Source of the DNA: Galeruca laticollis
Taxonomy: Eukaryota > Arthropoda > Insecta > Coleoptera > Chrysomelidae
Direction: 5' to 3'
Assembly (NCBI GenBank): GCA_963921935.1
Contig: OY998181.1
Span: forward strand, 135,493,423 to 135,557,422
Length of the DNA stretch: 64,000 bases
The notes beneath the pieces are model-generated. The model had not been told where the DNA came from. It did not search any database and saw only the letters and a list, made by a program, of their open reading frames with translations. Shown piece by piece: positions 11,425 to 22,444 of the stretch (positions are counted from its first letter, which is position 1; the number at the start of each line of letters is the position of its first letter). The position numbers were made by a program, and so were the translations under genes.

Positions 11425-12655
11425 AATATTTTGGACCGAACTCGATGTTTCCCAAGGACGCCATATTGTAAATATTTAATTTCTAACTAGAAATATATTG
11501 GCTAATAAATATGTATACTTACCCTAATTCCTCAGAAAAACACTGAATGCTTTCTTGATGTCAGATTACCAACTAACGAGTGAACATCTGTTGTGATAAA
11601 AAATCATCCTTCCTCAAAGATAGATATAGTTCAGTTAAAGATGTTTATAAAGCAATGTATTTTATTCTATTCAATAACGCTAAGTATCTTAAAAAGTAGG
11701 ATGGCGCTCTATAATTGTGGGTTAAAAACAATCGTCAGGCAGCCGATAAATGTATTTAATAATTATAAAATTATTAGATACATTTTAACGATTATTAGTT
11801 GAAATTATAATATTAAATGAATTTATCGCCAACTAAGCATTTTAAATTATTATATTGACTGCACTATGAGGGTACCCTCGTATTAGAGTCAAACGAAAAG
11901 CCGACAACTTAAAGTTCTCACTCTATTTTTTACGTCAACTATACACCCACTGAGTAAGGTGATATAATATAATATGTTACAGTAATCATTGGTTGACTGT
12001 AATCTTGCTGCAAAGCCACTGTAACTACTGAAACTGCCGTTCACTAAAGTTGCATATACTAATGTAAACATGCAGAAATAGTATTGCAAGTATGAAATGT
12101 AATGATAGAATTGTAGTGCCAACTTACTTTATTGTGTCTGTATTATACAGTATTATAATATTATACAGTATATTAATCATCACATTCATTTTGAGATTAA
12201 AATTGCTGAAATGTTTTCTAATAAATGTCTGATAAGTTTCATTAGTTTATTTTGAATATTACATGAATAGGTAAGTGTTATATTACTTCATCTTATATAT
12301 GATATATTACTGATAAGTTTAATTGGTATATTCTACAGTGTGTCCGTCAAGTATGGAATAAATTCATTATTTCCTAGACCAAACACTTTTTTTAAAAACC
12401 TAAAACGTTCATTTTTAATTAGAGGATTCGCATTGTACAACAAAATGTCATTATACTGGGTGATCCAAATTAATGTAATGTCGTCATCGGCAATATTTTT
12501 AAACATAACACCCTATATTTTATAAAATTTTTGGATTCTCACTGAACAGCCTATCTTTTTTACTTGGATCTAACTTAAATATTTACAGAGTTATAGGGTG
12601 TTAATATCAGGGGCGTATACAAGGGGGGTAGTAGGGGTAATTACAATTCCCAGGC
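11425..12655. other. A+T-rich stretch, nothing recognised
   Basis: Short low-complexity ORFs only. The phrase GTGTCCGTCAAGTATGGAAT near 12340 and AACACCCTAT near 12510 resemble phrases at 17030-17400, suggesting fragments of one short dispersed repeat on both sides of the split LINE. Confidence 0.4.
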
Positions 12656-12739
12656 TGTATGAATTTGGATATGTTTTATAAAAATAAAGACAACTTACCT
12701 CCAAGACTCAACATAATCAAGGTTACCTATATTTATTTT

Positions 12740-13204
12740 TTTGCGTTATTATTTAATACAATGGCAAATGAACAGACAGCTAAGATGAATAGACTTAGTT
12801 TAAACAAGAGGCATGAAAACATTGCAACATCAGAGGTGGAACGTGCAGTTAGAAAATTAAAAAATGGTAGACTTATAGGTATCGATAGTATGTCAGGAGA
12901 GATGTTGAAACGTGGTGGAACAATAACATACCAGTATCTCTATGATCTAATGAACATATGTTTAAACTGATTAGTAATGCCTGAATATTCGACAAAAGCA
13001 CTTATTCTGCCAATCAATAAGAGTAAAGGCAGCAAATGTAAAAACTATAAGGCAATCAGCCTGTTGAGTATACTTGGAAAAGCGTATGGGAGGCTTTTGA
13101 TTGACAGAGTAAAAGTTGGAACAGTAGATAAAAGATGGATGAACAGGTGGGTATTATGCCTGGTAGAGGATGCATTCGTCAAATGTTTACACTGTAGCAA
13201 GTAA
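12740..13204 (+). pseudogene. Non-LTR retrotransposon reverse transcriptase, N-terminal fragment
   Basis: Two adjoining frames (to 12970 and 12977-13204) give a typical LINE RT start: AVRKLKNGR..GIDSMSGEMLKRGG, then LILPINKSKGSKCKNYKAISLLSILGKAYGRLLIDRV. These blocks are fingers-domain motifs of the RT family. A stop and a frame change interrupt them. The sequence then runs into a TA microsatellite at about 13215. The palm domain with the catalytic YADD is found 3.1 kb further on, at about 16.3 kb. Confidence 0.75.
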
Positions 13205-13211
13205 TTGAAAA

Positions 13212-13214
<3 letters not shown>

Positions 13215-13242
<28 letters not shown>

Positions 13243-13262
13243 AATATATATATGTATGTATA
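13215..13262. repeat. (TA)n microsatellite
   Basis: TA dinucleotides with one AA step. It sits exactly where the LINE fragment ends and the Penelope-type foldback begins. Confidence 0.9.
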
Positions 13263-13320
13263 TAACAACAAAGAGATTCATGGGTAATTCACGCAAAATA
13301 AAGGGCTACTGAAACAGAGT

Positions 13321-13377
13321 GGTAACCGCGGACATGCATGTTTCTAGCTCATTTGCCTTCGTCAGCACGGTATAACC
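13321..13377 (-). ncRNA. Candidate hammerhead ribozyme, family 3
   Basis: Minus-strand copy of the motif described at 13729-13785, identical in every core position. It lies on the outer side of the left arm of the foldback. Confidence 0.65.
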
Positions 13378-13728
13378 AAATAATGATGTGAAATTTGGGA
13401 GCAAAGATGTTAATAGAAACATGGGAAAACACAAAACAACGGATTTCAGCCCTTTATTTTGCGTGAATTACCCATGAATCTCTTTGTTGTTGTTGTTAAC
13501 ATATCACGCGATATTCCTACATCTTCTTTGTTATTTACTATGGGTCGGAAGGTTCATGGCGGGGGGGCTATATGCGCCTCCGTGTCGATCTCGGTTGTTG
13601 TCCTGAAAACTCGGGATCTTCCAATTGAAGGCACAAATGAGCGTTTGGTTTCCCTGTTGAAATCCGTTATTTTGTGTTTTCCCATATTTCGATTAATATT
13701 TTTGCTCCCAAATTTCACATGCTTATTT

Positions 13729-13785
13729 GGTTATACCGTGCTGACGAAGGCAAATGAGCTAGAAACATGCATGTCCGCGGTTACC
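13729..13785 (+). ncRNA. Candidate hammerhead ribozyme, family 3
   Basis: In order: helix I strand GGT, TAT, ACCGTG; core CTGACGA (13741-13747); helix II GGC/GCT with loop AAATGA and an A-A mismatch at its base; GAAAC (13762-13766); ATGCAT; GTC (13773-13775); helix I strand CGCGGT, T, ACC. Helix I therefore has six inner pairs plus three outer pairs across a small internal loop. ACATGCATGT is self-complementary, which would let two copies pair as a double hammerhead. Every invariant core base of the type I hammerhead is present. Confidence 0.7.
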
Positions 13786-13885
13786 ACTCTGTTTCAGTAG
13801 CCCTTTATTTTGCGTGAATTACCCATGAATCTCTTTGTTGTTGTTGTTAACATATCACGCGAAATTCCTACATCTTCTTTATATG

Positions 13886-15779
13886 TATATATATATTAAA
13901 CTGAAAATTATCTATCAAGATAAATTAAAACAGAGATATCACTAAGTTAATGTGAATCTTAGTAATAGATGACAATAAATCCAATAAATTGCATAATAGT
14001 CCATAAGACAACAATTTAAATATGAGTATAAATATGTGAAGAAACACTTACAAACAAGATACAACTAATATTGCATATAAAAAAATTGCTATTTAAGTTT
14101 GCAATTATTTTTTCTTCAAATTATATTTCATGACAGAAAACACAGACGTAACAAATAAATTACGTAAACATTAATTTGATACATAACAATGATTATCACG
14201 GTATAATATTACATGAATTTCAAAATAAAATTCCATAATTGTAATTTTATATATTATAGACACTTTTCAGAAACCCTGTATGTTATGTAAATTATTGATT
14301 ATTTTGGTATAAACTTCAAGGTCAAAATGTCATCGTAAAATGACGTTCGGTTAATAGTTCGAACGGTGTAATTTCGGAGTGACATTAGGAATGCATAAGA
14401 ACAAAGTGAACTTATCTACAATAACATAGAAAATAGATATTTGGATTTGAAAACAATGATGTTTATTTATAAACAATTGAAAAATATAACAAAAATTAAA
14501 AAAAAAAAAGTTGTTGATTGAGAGCTTGAGGAGACGCGGTGTAGATTCAATAATGTGAGGACGCATTAAAATTACTCTCCTCTAAATTTTTATAAATCTC
14601 AAACATTTTGATATATTTTAAGTTTAAAGAATTAATCATAGTATTTAAAAACAATGATGCTATAAAATAACAGAAACTTTCTATCGAATACATAATAAAA
14701 AGTGATAAAATTAGTGAGACGCCGAGAATTGGTAAGATGAACAATTTACCTTTATTAATCTGCTTTTCGTTTGCTCATTCACGTATCTTCTGTGAATAAA
14801 TTGTTGCTCCTGGCGAAATAAATCACGTCACATCATTTTAATATCAAGATTTCGCATATATGATCATAGGCGATCGTATTTCTTCCAAATGTTTCATCCC
14901 AGAGACAAGAAGATGCCAAGCATAGACTTTTCTTTTCGTGTGTAACATATTTGTCCTATAAAACATCGTTCATAATTTTCATTTGTTAGGTTATATTGTG
15001 TAAAAATTTATTCGTTGGTAAAATTATTAGATATAGATATTCAATCTCCACTAGATCGGGATAGAACATTGAACTTACATTAAAGGAAATAATAAAGGAA
15101 ATAATACTCACCAAATCATTACGATAAATCATCAGTTTGCCTCACAAACACACTTGGTTTTCATTCTTTATTTAATAACTGAATTATCATTACCATAGAA
15201 TAACTCAACGTCACGTCAACATTAACAAATTATTAGAGTAGAGATTGAATGGTTTGTGGAAGCTTTCAAAAACATATAGAGATAAGTTATAGGAAGCGAA
15301 ATTTATTTGATATGTTTCATATTTAATAGTATTCATAAAAAAAATAAAAAAAAACGTACTTACGCAAAGGTTTAATTAATATGATTATACAATTATGATT
15401 CAGAAAATGTTCATTATTCAAACAACTATTCACAATTAAAATCTATTTATCTATGTTTTTTCCTTTCTTTTCTTTGATATCTTACCTTTCAGTTTCTTGT
15501 TACTACCGATCGCCAAGTGCCGAATCTCATCCCTGAGGTATAGTATCATAAAGTTACATAACTCATAATTTTGTTACTAAATAAAATTTTGAATTGGAAA
15601 TTAGCGGTTAGCTAAACCAATTCTGGCGCCCACAATCATTAAAAAAAAATATATATTTAAAGTCAAATCAATTATAAATAAATACTCATAAATATAAGAT
15701 CCATAATAAAGTAGCATCCCAATATAGGATCATTAATAAATAAGTAAATGTTATTACTCCAATATTTAAATACATGATA

Positions 15780-15814
<35 letters not shown>

Positions 15815-15840
15815 TCATTTTTTTTCATTTTTCTTGTTTT
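13886..15840. other. A+T-rich stretch without a supported gene
   Basis: Very high A+T. A TA-rich microsatellite lies at about 15780-15815. No ORF with protein-like features was found; the minus-strand frames near 14351-14744 are Phe/Ile/Asn-rich low complexity. Confidence 0.5.
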
Positions 15841-15842
15841 CT

Positions 15843-16003
15843 TGGGCATCAGGTTAATCGTAAATTCTGTATCCATTTAGGTATATTTTACAATTGATGT
15901 TAAACAATAAATTGAAAACAATCGCTCCGAACTAAGGAGCGAAACGGTAAATAAAAATATACCTAAATGGATACAGAATTTACGATTAACCTGATGCCTA
16001 AGA
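15843..16003. repeat. Foldback repeat with about 47-bp arms
   Basis: GGGCATCAGGTTAATCGTAA at 15844 reappears inverted at 15980-16000, with ATCCATTTAGGTATATTTT also mirrored. The centre holds GCTCC, GAACTA, AGGAGC, GAAAC, which resembles the helix II/GAAAC half of a hammerhead, but no CUGANGA core precedes it. A TA microsatellite follows at 16039-16076. Confidence 0.7.
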
Positions 16004-16035
16004 AAAATGTATATACAAGGTTAAAGAAAAACAAA

Positions 16036-16079
<44 letters not shown>

Positions 16080-16083
<4 letters not shown>

Positions 16084-16990
16084 TTTGATGAGTATGGAGT
16101 AAAAACAAAACCCTGGAAGCCATTATATCGACATATGTTGATTGCGGGGGCCTGAGTGACTGGTTTTGAATAGATCAGGGAGTCAGATATGCAAGTTGTG
16201 TAATATCCCCGTGGCTATTCGATTTGTATATGGGTAAGTTGTTAAAAGAAGTATGCTCTAATATGGAAAGGGTGCAACTAGGAAACTTAAATTTGAGAAT
16301 GTTGTAGTATGCAGATGATGCTGTTATGGTATCTGAAAATCCAACCAATCCAAAATACTTTGGATTGATTAAGTACTACTACAGTAAGTACGGATCTGAA
16401 AGTAAATGTTAGCAAAACAAAAGTTACCATTTTGGACAGAGATGTAGATAATAAAGGAATTGTGTTTAGTATAAATAAAGCAACAACCGGTGGACCAAGT
16501 GAAGGAATGTGTCTACTTGGGAAGAATGTTTACAAGCGATGATAAAATTGATAAGGAAATTGAGTGCAGAGTAAATGCTGGAAGAAAAATCGTTGGAAGT
16601 ATGTGGAATGTTTCAAATGGCATTGAACTATATACAGGAAAACAAGAAAATATATGGTAAGAAATGAATGTGAGTCAAAGTAAAGTTAATAGGAAGGATG
16701 GACAGAAGCAGGTTACGATGAGTAACACGAAAACAGGTTTATGAAAATAGAATGATAAAAAGTCAAAATATTGGAAGACATGGGAGACTGTGGTAGATGA
16801 TAGGTACATTTAAATAGAATGATATTCGAAGTAAGAAAAATGGGAGGTATATGACTAGATGTATGAATGAGCCTGAAACGAAAGAAGCATGTAAGGACAG
16901 GAATGTGTGGCGGGGGATTGTGAAGAATGTTGTGTCAGCTACTAGTACTATTCTAATTGCTTACCTAGAAAGGGAATAGGGTGAAGGATA
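16080..16990 (+). pseudogene. Non-LTR retrotransposon reverse transcriptase, C-terminal fragment
   Basis: Short open pieces give SPWLFDLYMGKLLKEV, then a YADDAVMVSE block at about 16308-16335, the RT catalytic signature, and a degraded post-RT region. Many stops interrupt it. It is the natural continuation of the fragment at 12740-13204; the middle was lost or displaced when the 2.9 kb of repeats between them accumulated. Confidence 0.7.
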
Positions 16991-17126
16991 GTTGAATTGA
17001 GTTGGGTTTATTTAACTCTAGCCCAAAATTCTATATACTCCCCTGGTTGAAATTCGAGAAGTTCAACATTAAGATTTTTTTGTGTGAAAACTATTGATTA
17101 TTAGTGAAAATATCTTACATATGACT

Positions 17127-17277
17127 CCATCCTAAAATTTTACGTACACTCTAATGATATTTAATTACAACGAATAGGTACGGGGTGTTAAAAAATTTAA
17201 AACTGTAATGTTTCTTTAACAACGTGTATTCGTTGTAGTTAAATATCATTAGATATTATATAAAAAGTTAGGATGGG
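17127..17277. repeat. Hairpin (about 50-bp arms)
   Basis: ATCCTAA...TAATGATATTTAATTACAACGAAT on the left is mirrored by ATTCGTTGTAGTTAAATATCATTA...TTAGGAT on the right, around a 45-bp centre containing GGTGTTAAAAAATTT. It is probably a short miniature inverted-repeat element. Confidence 0.7.
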
Positions 17278-18425
17278 GACATGAAAAACATTTTTACCAA
17301 TAGTCAATGGTTTTGACGGAATAAATTCTTAATGTTGAACATTCTACTATTTTAACACCCTGTAGCTCTGTAAATTTTTGAGTTGGACCAAAATATGATG
17401 AAGCAGTTAATGTAAGCTCATTGTAAATTTATAATGTATGATTCATATGTTAACTGTGAGTAATATTTCAATAAGCTTATGTAATGTATCATGTTCAGTG
17501 GGCACCTTGTTCAGGTTTTATTATTAATGAATTCTATGTATTCTTTAAGGTTTTTCACGACGAGCTTTGGTTAGATGTATATAAAAAATTACACATTTAT
17601 TCATTTTTAGATACTGACTTGATTTAGAGTATTTTCAATTTTGTGGCGCTTGTACCGGATCTAAATTCTTCTGTTTTCGAGCTAATTGACATTTGATATT
17701 TTGAAAACTTTCTTGTGACATATATTGAACACAACGTTTGTTCAAAATGAACATGCGTTAAATGTATTTAGTCCGAGTTGTAAAGTCGCTCGCGCTGGGT
17801 ATTTTTATGATTTTTTTTTGCATAATCTTGCTGAAAATGGGCCACTTCCAGTAAATTTTGACAGCGGTTGTACAAAAAAAAATTCATGGAAAAAAAACAC
17901 TCAGTGGGTGCAACTAGACAGCACGGACTAATTGGAACGTATCAAAAAAATAGGCACCAACAATGTGTTTGAAAGTAGTTGATCCGAGGTAAAATTATTA
18001 GCCCTAATCTCAATTATTTCTTTAGTGCCAAATATCTTAAAGCAGCAGATTTTTATATGAGCATGTCATAGAAATAACAAAAGTGCAGAATTTAAAAACC
18101 TGAAAATGTTCATTTCAAATAACAAAGTTGGCATCTAGTACCAGTACAACCAAAAGTGCCACAAAATTGAAAATAGTTTTAATCAGCTCAATATTTCAGT
18201 CCCTATTTGTCTTAATTTCTAATAGTAGTTTGTGCAACTAGTGTGGATATGACCGCCATATTGTATGAGGACGAAGTTTGGGCACGACGCCGTAGGCGAA
18301 ATGCTCAACCATTTTACTGCGATATGGACAATCCACACGAGTTGAAGAGTACAATTTTTCTACGACTAATTAAAAATCAATAACTCAAGTTGCTATATAA
18401 ATAGAAAGATGAATTTAAAAAAATA
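17278..18425. other. A+T-rich stretch, one doubtful ORF
   Basis: The 68-codon ORF at 17725-17931 has a start codon but no recognisable motif. Two similar phrases (GTGGCGCTTGTACCGG near 17642 and CTAGTACCAGTACAACC near 18135) look like an inverted dispersed repeat. Nothing else is supported. Confidence 0.4.
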
Positions 18426-18497
18426 GTCCAACCCCGGGTTTGAATCCAGGGTCTCGCGTCTGTAAGCCTGACGCGCAGTCCGTTGGACCACGAACGC
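18426..18497 (-). pseudogene. tRNA-like sequence (tRNA pseudogene or SINE head)
   Basis: On the minus strand, a 72-nt stretch has TGGTCCAACGG, a fit to the internal A box, and GGATTCAAACC, a fit to the B box, 42 nt later. The would-be T stem has mismatches, the anticodon loop is oversized, and acceptor ends do not pair, so a working tRNA is unlikely. Confidence 0.35.
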
Positions 18498-19222
18498 ATA
18501 TATATGTTTTTTGTATTAACTTGCCTATAGGTAGCCAAATTCCTCAATGGTTTTTTACTCGTTCCAGAGATTGTATTTATAAAATAATTTACTTTAGAAA
18601 ATAAATAATCTGCCAGGGCATCCAAAAGAAACTGCTTAATTTCATCATCTTATACTAGATATACAATTTGCAATAAAAAGTTGAAAATTAAAATAATGTG
18701 TTTGACACTAATGGCAGATATAAGTAATTGAATTATGCAAAATAATTGACATTTAAAAAATAATAGCGGCGGAATTCTTGAAATGAGGTCTATGATTGGC
18801 GATTTCATACACATTCTAGAGTGGATATAAATCATATATACATTCCATAAACTGTGAAGGGAACAGTAGATATACAGGTGGTAGTAGAAACAAACATATG
18901 CGGTATACCTTTATATACGCCTAACAACTGCCTAACAAGCTCGTCTTGAAAAGCGCTATATATTCTGAAGTTATTAGAGTCAGCGATTTTAATTAATTCG
19001 CGTATGACTTTTGCTTGGCATTTCATTAACACATTTCTGACAGATTTTTATTTCTCTGCAGGTTGTCCTCTTCAAACAAAAATAGATGTACCCTACAGTT
19101 TGATCGCAGTTGAAAGATCACTCGTAGCACTGCCCATGCTCGACATTAGTAGCATATCAAATTTGTGTAGTCTCGGGGACAAATAGGAACACACTTCCAC
19201 AAAATTTGAATCTTTCCAGAAC

Positions 19223-22210
19223 TTGCTAGACAATGAATTAGAATCTACCAATATGGATACAGAATCGAGTACAACTCTAACGGAGCATTTAAATCAAGAG
19301 AAAAATCATAATCAAGTTACTTTTAATATACCTGATAATACTTTACAATTATTGACTGATCTTGAATCTCATCAGAATTTAGCATTAGAATCTACTAATA
19401 TTAAACATAACGAGCAGATTATTGAAAAAGTGACTTCGAAAGTTACTAGATCCAGTACAACTCCAGAAGATCAACTGAATCAAGAGAAAAATCGAAATAA
19501 TCATACTCCCAATATGTCTCATAATTCTTTAGAATTGCAAATGGAGTTGGACTCTCTTCAGAACATATCAGAAAATGAAGTAGAAGATACCAGTAGTCAG
19601 CGTAATCAAAGTATTGAGAATATAGGTGTCATAATTCCATCCCCGTCTTCAGCAGATGAACTAAATAATGATAAAGATGGAGGTAAGCATAGTTCTAACA
19701 TATCCAATGCAGTCATTCCTCAAGAAAACTTCTCTACCTTTAAAGAATTTGAATTTTTCCGTGACAAAATAAACCAAAAATTGGAATCAACTAATATTCA
19801 ATACAACCATAACATTGATAATGTGGATTTTGTGCCTCCATTTAGTTCATCACATTCATCTCCAATGCTACAACAGAGCAATAAAGGTACTTCTGCCGTT
19901 TCCAGTAACACTCTCAGTTCTCACCAAAGCTCATTATTTAGTAATAGTACAGATATATATGAACCGGATTCGTCCAGCTTAAGTAACTCTTTTGAATCTA
20001 GCAACAATAAAAGTACTTTCTCAAATATTGGAATGAGAAATAAACCATCATACGCAGAGTTAGTACCAATTCCTATCGACGTACTTCCACATTGTGAAAT
20101 TAACCAAAACAGCATTTCTTGCAGCACTGGAAATAAACATGGTAATAAAAACAGGAAAAGAAGAAAAGATGAGAAACCCTTAATTCGTATTGAAAAACAA
20201 AAAAAAATGAAAAAACCGAAACTGACGAAAAGTATAGAAACTGGAAACGAAAAAAACGATAATGAAAATGATTTAGGGAAAGGAAACGTTTTTGAAATGC
20301 CTCAGGCGTCTCTTGCGAAGATATCGGGATCCAAGGAAACCAAAAGAAAATATGATAAAAAATTTTTGTGTATATTTTGCAAGAAAAATTTTTGTAAATT
20401 GCCAAGACACTGGTTCACATCACATTCCGAAGAACTAACCATTGCAAAAATATTAAGTTTATACAAAGGAAGTGACGAAAGAAAAAAGCTCATAGCAGAA
20501 CTAAGAAATAGAGGAACTTTTGATAGTAACAAAGAAGTTATAAGGACAGCTGAAGGAAAAATATATCCTAAACGAAGAACTCGAGCAAACGAAAATAATG
20601 ATGATGTAAGTAAATATGTACCATGTCAGTTTTGTTATCAGCTTTTTTCAAACACATATATTGCAAGACATACGAGGACTTGTTCGTTTCGTGATAACAC
20701 CTCATCGTCTGTCTTACAAAAAAATAATGCACGAACAGTGGGCAGATTAATGTTACCGTTAGGACCAGTAATATCCTCAAAGTTTCAGGAGGAAATTTTA
20801 TCTCGAATGAAAGATGATAATATATTATTTGCCATTAGAACTGATTCTGTAATTTTGAAATTTGGACAAACTGAATTTTCTATTCTTCAACACGACATAC
20901 GGTATAGACGAACCATAACAGACAGAATCAGAGAATTAGGAAGACTTGTTATAGCGCTAAAGGAACTAGACTCTAATGTAACAAGATTGCACCAAATTTT
21001 TCAGCCTAATCGTTATCAACTTTTCAGAGATGCAGTGCGAAAAGTCGCTGGATTTAATCCGGCTACAAATACCTTCCAGTCACCTTCGTTGGCATTAAAA
21101 ATAGGTTTTAGCGTAAAAAAATGTGTAAGCATGCTAAAAGGTGATTATTTGCAGGATGATATTTTACAAATGAAAGTACCTGATTTAAACGCTTTCCTAA
21201 CAGTTTTAAATTGTAAATGGACCAATGATATCACAAGGCACGCCTATAGAACCTTGAAAGAAAAAAAATGGGAAGCTCCGAAAAGAATGCCACTTACTAA
21301 AGACATTCAAAAATTACATAAGTACTTATCATATCACGGTGAAATAGCTGCTGATGAATTGATCAAAACAAGATCTGCTAATGCATTTGACCTGTTAACC
21401 AAAACAACATTAGTTAGGGTCATCTTGTTAAATCGAAAACGAGTTGGTGACGTCCAATTTATTAAATACTCCGATTATCAAAGGGGTCGTTCTATTGATA
21501 AGAATTGTGACACCTACGATATGTTGTCAGAGGCTGAAAAAGTTTTGAGCGATAATATGATTCGTTTGGAAGTAAGGGGGAAAAGGGGACTTGCTGCTCC
21601 TCTTATACTAACTAAAGAATTGCAAAAAAATATTGACCTGATCCACCAATTTAAAAATGATTGCGGGGTAGAACCACACAATCTATATATATTTCCTTCA
21701 AGAGTTCACTGTGATGGATTCTATCAAGCCCACCACATATTTAGAAAATATTCTATTGATGCTGGTTGCGAAGCACCTGAAGCTTTAAGATCAACCAAAT
21801 TACGGAAACATATTGCAATTACTGTCCAACTTTTAAACCTTCGCGAAAATGAGCTGGATTGTTTTGCTAAGTTTATGGGTCACGATATACGTGTTCACCG
21901 TGAGTACTACCGCTTGCAAAATGAAGCTGTAGATTTGGCAAAAATAAGTAAAATTTTAATAAATATGGAGAAAGGAAACATAGAGCATATGAAGGGAAAA
22001 AATTTAGATGAAATTGAAGTCAATGACTCTATAGAGGGTGAAGTAGTCAATGCAGAAGAAGAACAGGATTTAGAAATTTGGGAAGAAATGGAAGACGAAG
22101 ATGTATCAAGAAGCGAAGGGGACAAATTTTTAGGCGACAACGCAACTTTCGAACCAAATACTGTATCTGCTATACAGTTACAACCTAAAAATATTATAAA
22201 AAAAATGTAA
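19223..22210 (+). CDS. Zinc-finger plus tyrosine-recombinase-like protein
   Basis: A 995-codon frame follows a splice-acceptor-like TTTCCAG (AG at 19218-19219). The first ATG is at 19253, so either translation starts there (985 residues) or an upstream exon exists. Residues 1-300 are Ser/Asn-rich and disordered, then a Lys/Arg-rich patch. Two zinc-finger-like blocks follow: CIFCKKNFCKLPRHWFTSH (about residue 382) and CQFCYQLFSNTYIARH (about 468). The C-terminal third has a tyrosine-recombinase layout: NRKRVGDV (about 737, candidate first Arg), VRGKRG (about 782, candidate Lys), TKLRKHIA (about 857), FMGHDIRVHREYY (about 884, GH and Tyr). An acidic tail ends it. Catalytic competence cannot be judged by eye. 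Similar proteins occur in many insects, where they may be Crypton-type elements or domesticated relatives. Confidence 0.65.
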   Translation: MLDNELESTNMDTESSTTLTEHLNQEKNHNQVTFNIPDNTLQLLTDLESHQNLALESTNIKHNEQIIEKVTSKVTRSSTTPEDQLNQEKNRNNHTPNMSHNSLELQMELDSLQNISENEVEDTSSQRNQSIENIGVIIPSPSSADELNNDKDGGKHSSNISNAVIPQENFSTFKEFEFFRDKINQKLESTNIQYNHNIDNVDFVPPFSSSHSSPMLQQSNKGTSAVSSNTLSSHQSSLFSNSTDIYEPDSSSLSNSFESSNNKSTFSNIGMRNKPSYAELVPIPIDVLPHCEINQNSISCSTGNKHGNKNRKRRKDEKPLIRIEKQKKMKKPKLTKSIETGNEKNDNENDLGKGNVFEMPQASLAKISGSKETKRKYDKKFLCIFCKKNFCKLPRHWFTSHSEELTIAKILSLYKGSDERKKLIAELRNRGTFDSNKEVIRTAEGKIYPKRRTRANENNDDVSKYVPCQFCYQLFSNTYIARHTRTCSFRDNTSSSVLQKNNARTVGRLMLPLGPVISSKFQEEILSRMKDDNILFAIRTDSVILKFGQTEFSILQHDIRYRRTITDRIRELGRLVIALKELDSNVTRLHQIFQPNRYQLFRDAVRKVAGFNPATNTFQSPSLALKIGFSVKKCVSMLKGDYLQDDILQMKVPDLNAFLTVLNCKWTNDITRHAYRTLKEKKWEAPKRMPLTKDIQKLHKYLSYHGEIAADELIKTRSANAFDLLTKTTLVRVILLNRKRVGDVQFIKYSDYQRGRSIDKNCDTYDMLSEAEKVLSDNMIRLEVRGKRGLAAPLILTKELQKNIDLIHQFKNDCGVEPHNLYIFPSRVHCDGFYQAHHIFRKYSIDAGCEAPEALRSTKLRKHIAITVQLLNLRENELDCFAKFMGHDIRVHREYYRLQNEAVDLAKISKILINMEKGNIEHMKGKNLDEIEVNDSIEGEVVNAEEEQDLEIWEEMEDEDVSRSEGDKFLGDNATFEPNTVSAIQLQPKNIIKKM

Positions 22211-22211
22211 A

Positions 22212-22442
22212 AAAGATTCCAATATAAGCGTTAAGCGTGAACGAAGTGTGAAAAAATTACCGTGGTCAAAAGCCGAAGTTAAGGTAACCTTAAACTACTT
22301 TAAAAACTACTTATTGACAAAAGCAGTTCCAGGAAAAGTAGAGTGTGAAAAATTTTTAAAAGAACAAAGCAGCGTTATTTCTTCCGAACGGAAGTGGTCC
22401 AACGTGAAAGACTTTATTTACAACCATATCAGAAAAAAATAA
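22212..22442 (+). pseudogene. C-terminal domain of the same protein, displaced by a frameshift
   Basis: The main frame stops at 22210 just after a run of eight A residues (22198-22205). In another frame the sequence stays open through SVKKLPWSKAEVKVTL...VPGKVECEKFL...ERKWSNVKDFIYNHIRKK and stops at 22442. A small Trp-containing domain of this type commonly ends proteins of this family. The break is therefore probably a single-base length change in the A run, either a real mutation or an assembly error. Confidence 0.6.
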
Positions 22443-22444
22443 CT

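Larger units (their letters stand above)
13263..13885. mobile_element. Penelope-type non-coding foldback (family 3)
   Basis: The sequence around AAATAAAGGGCTACTGAAAC is present inverted at 13300-13330 and 13780-13815. GCGTGAATTACCCATGAATC appears once inverted (about 13280) and twice direct (about 13460 and 13815). A hammerhead-like motif occurs on each strand. There is no coding capacity. Assignment to Penelope-like elements rests on the ribozymes and the outward 3' geometry shared with the coding copies elsewhere in the window. Confidence 0.55.

Noticed and set aside
18426..18497. Functional tRNA gene
   Set aside because: T stem and acceptor stem do not pair and the anticodon loop is oversized; kept only as a tRNA-like sequence.
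19004..19186. Upstream 60-codon ORF as first exon of the recombinase-like gene
   Set aside because: No splice donor consistent with the acceptor at 19219 was found and it has no recognisable features.
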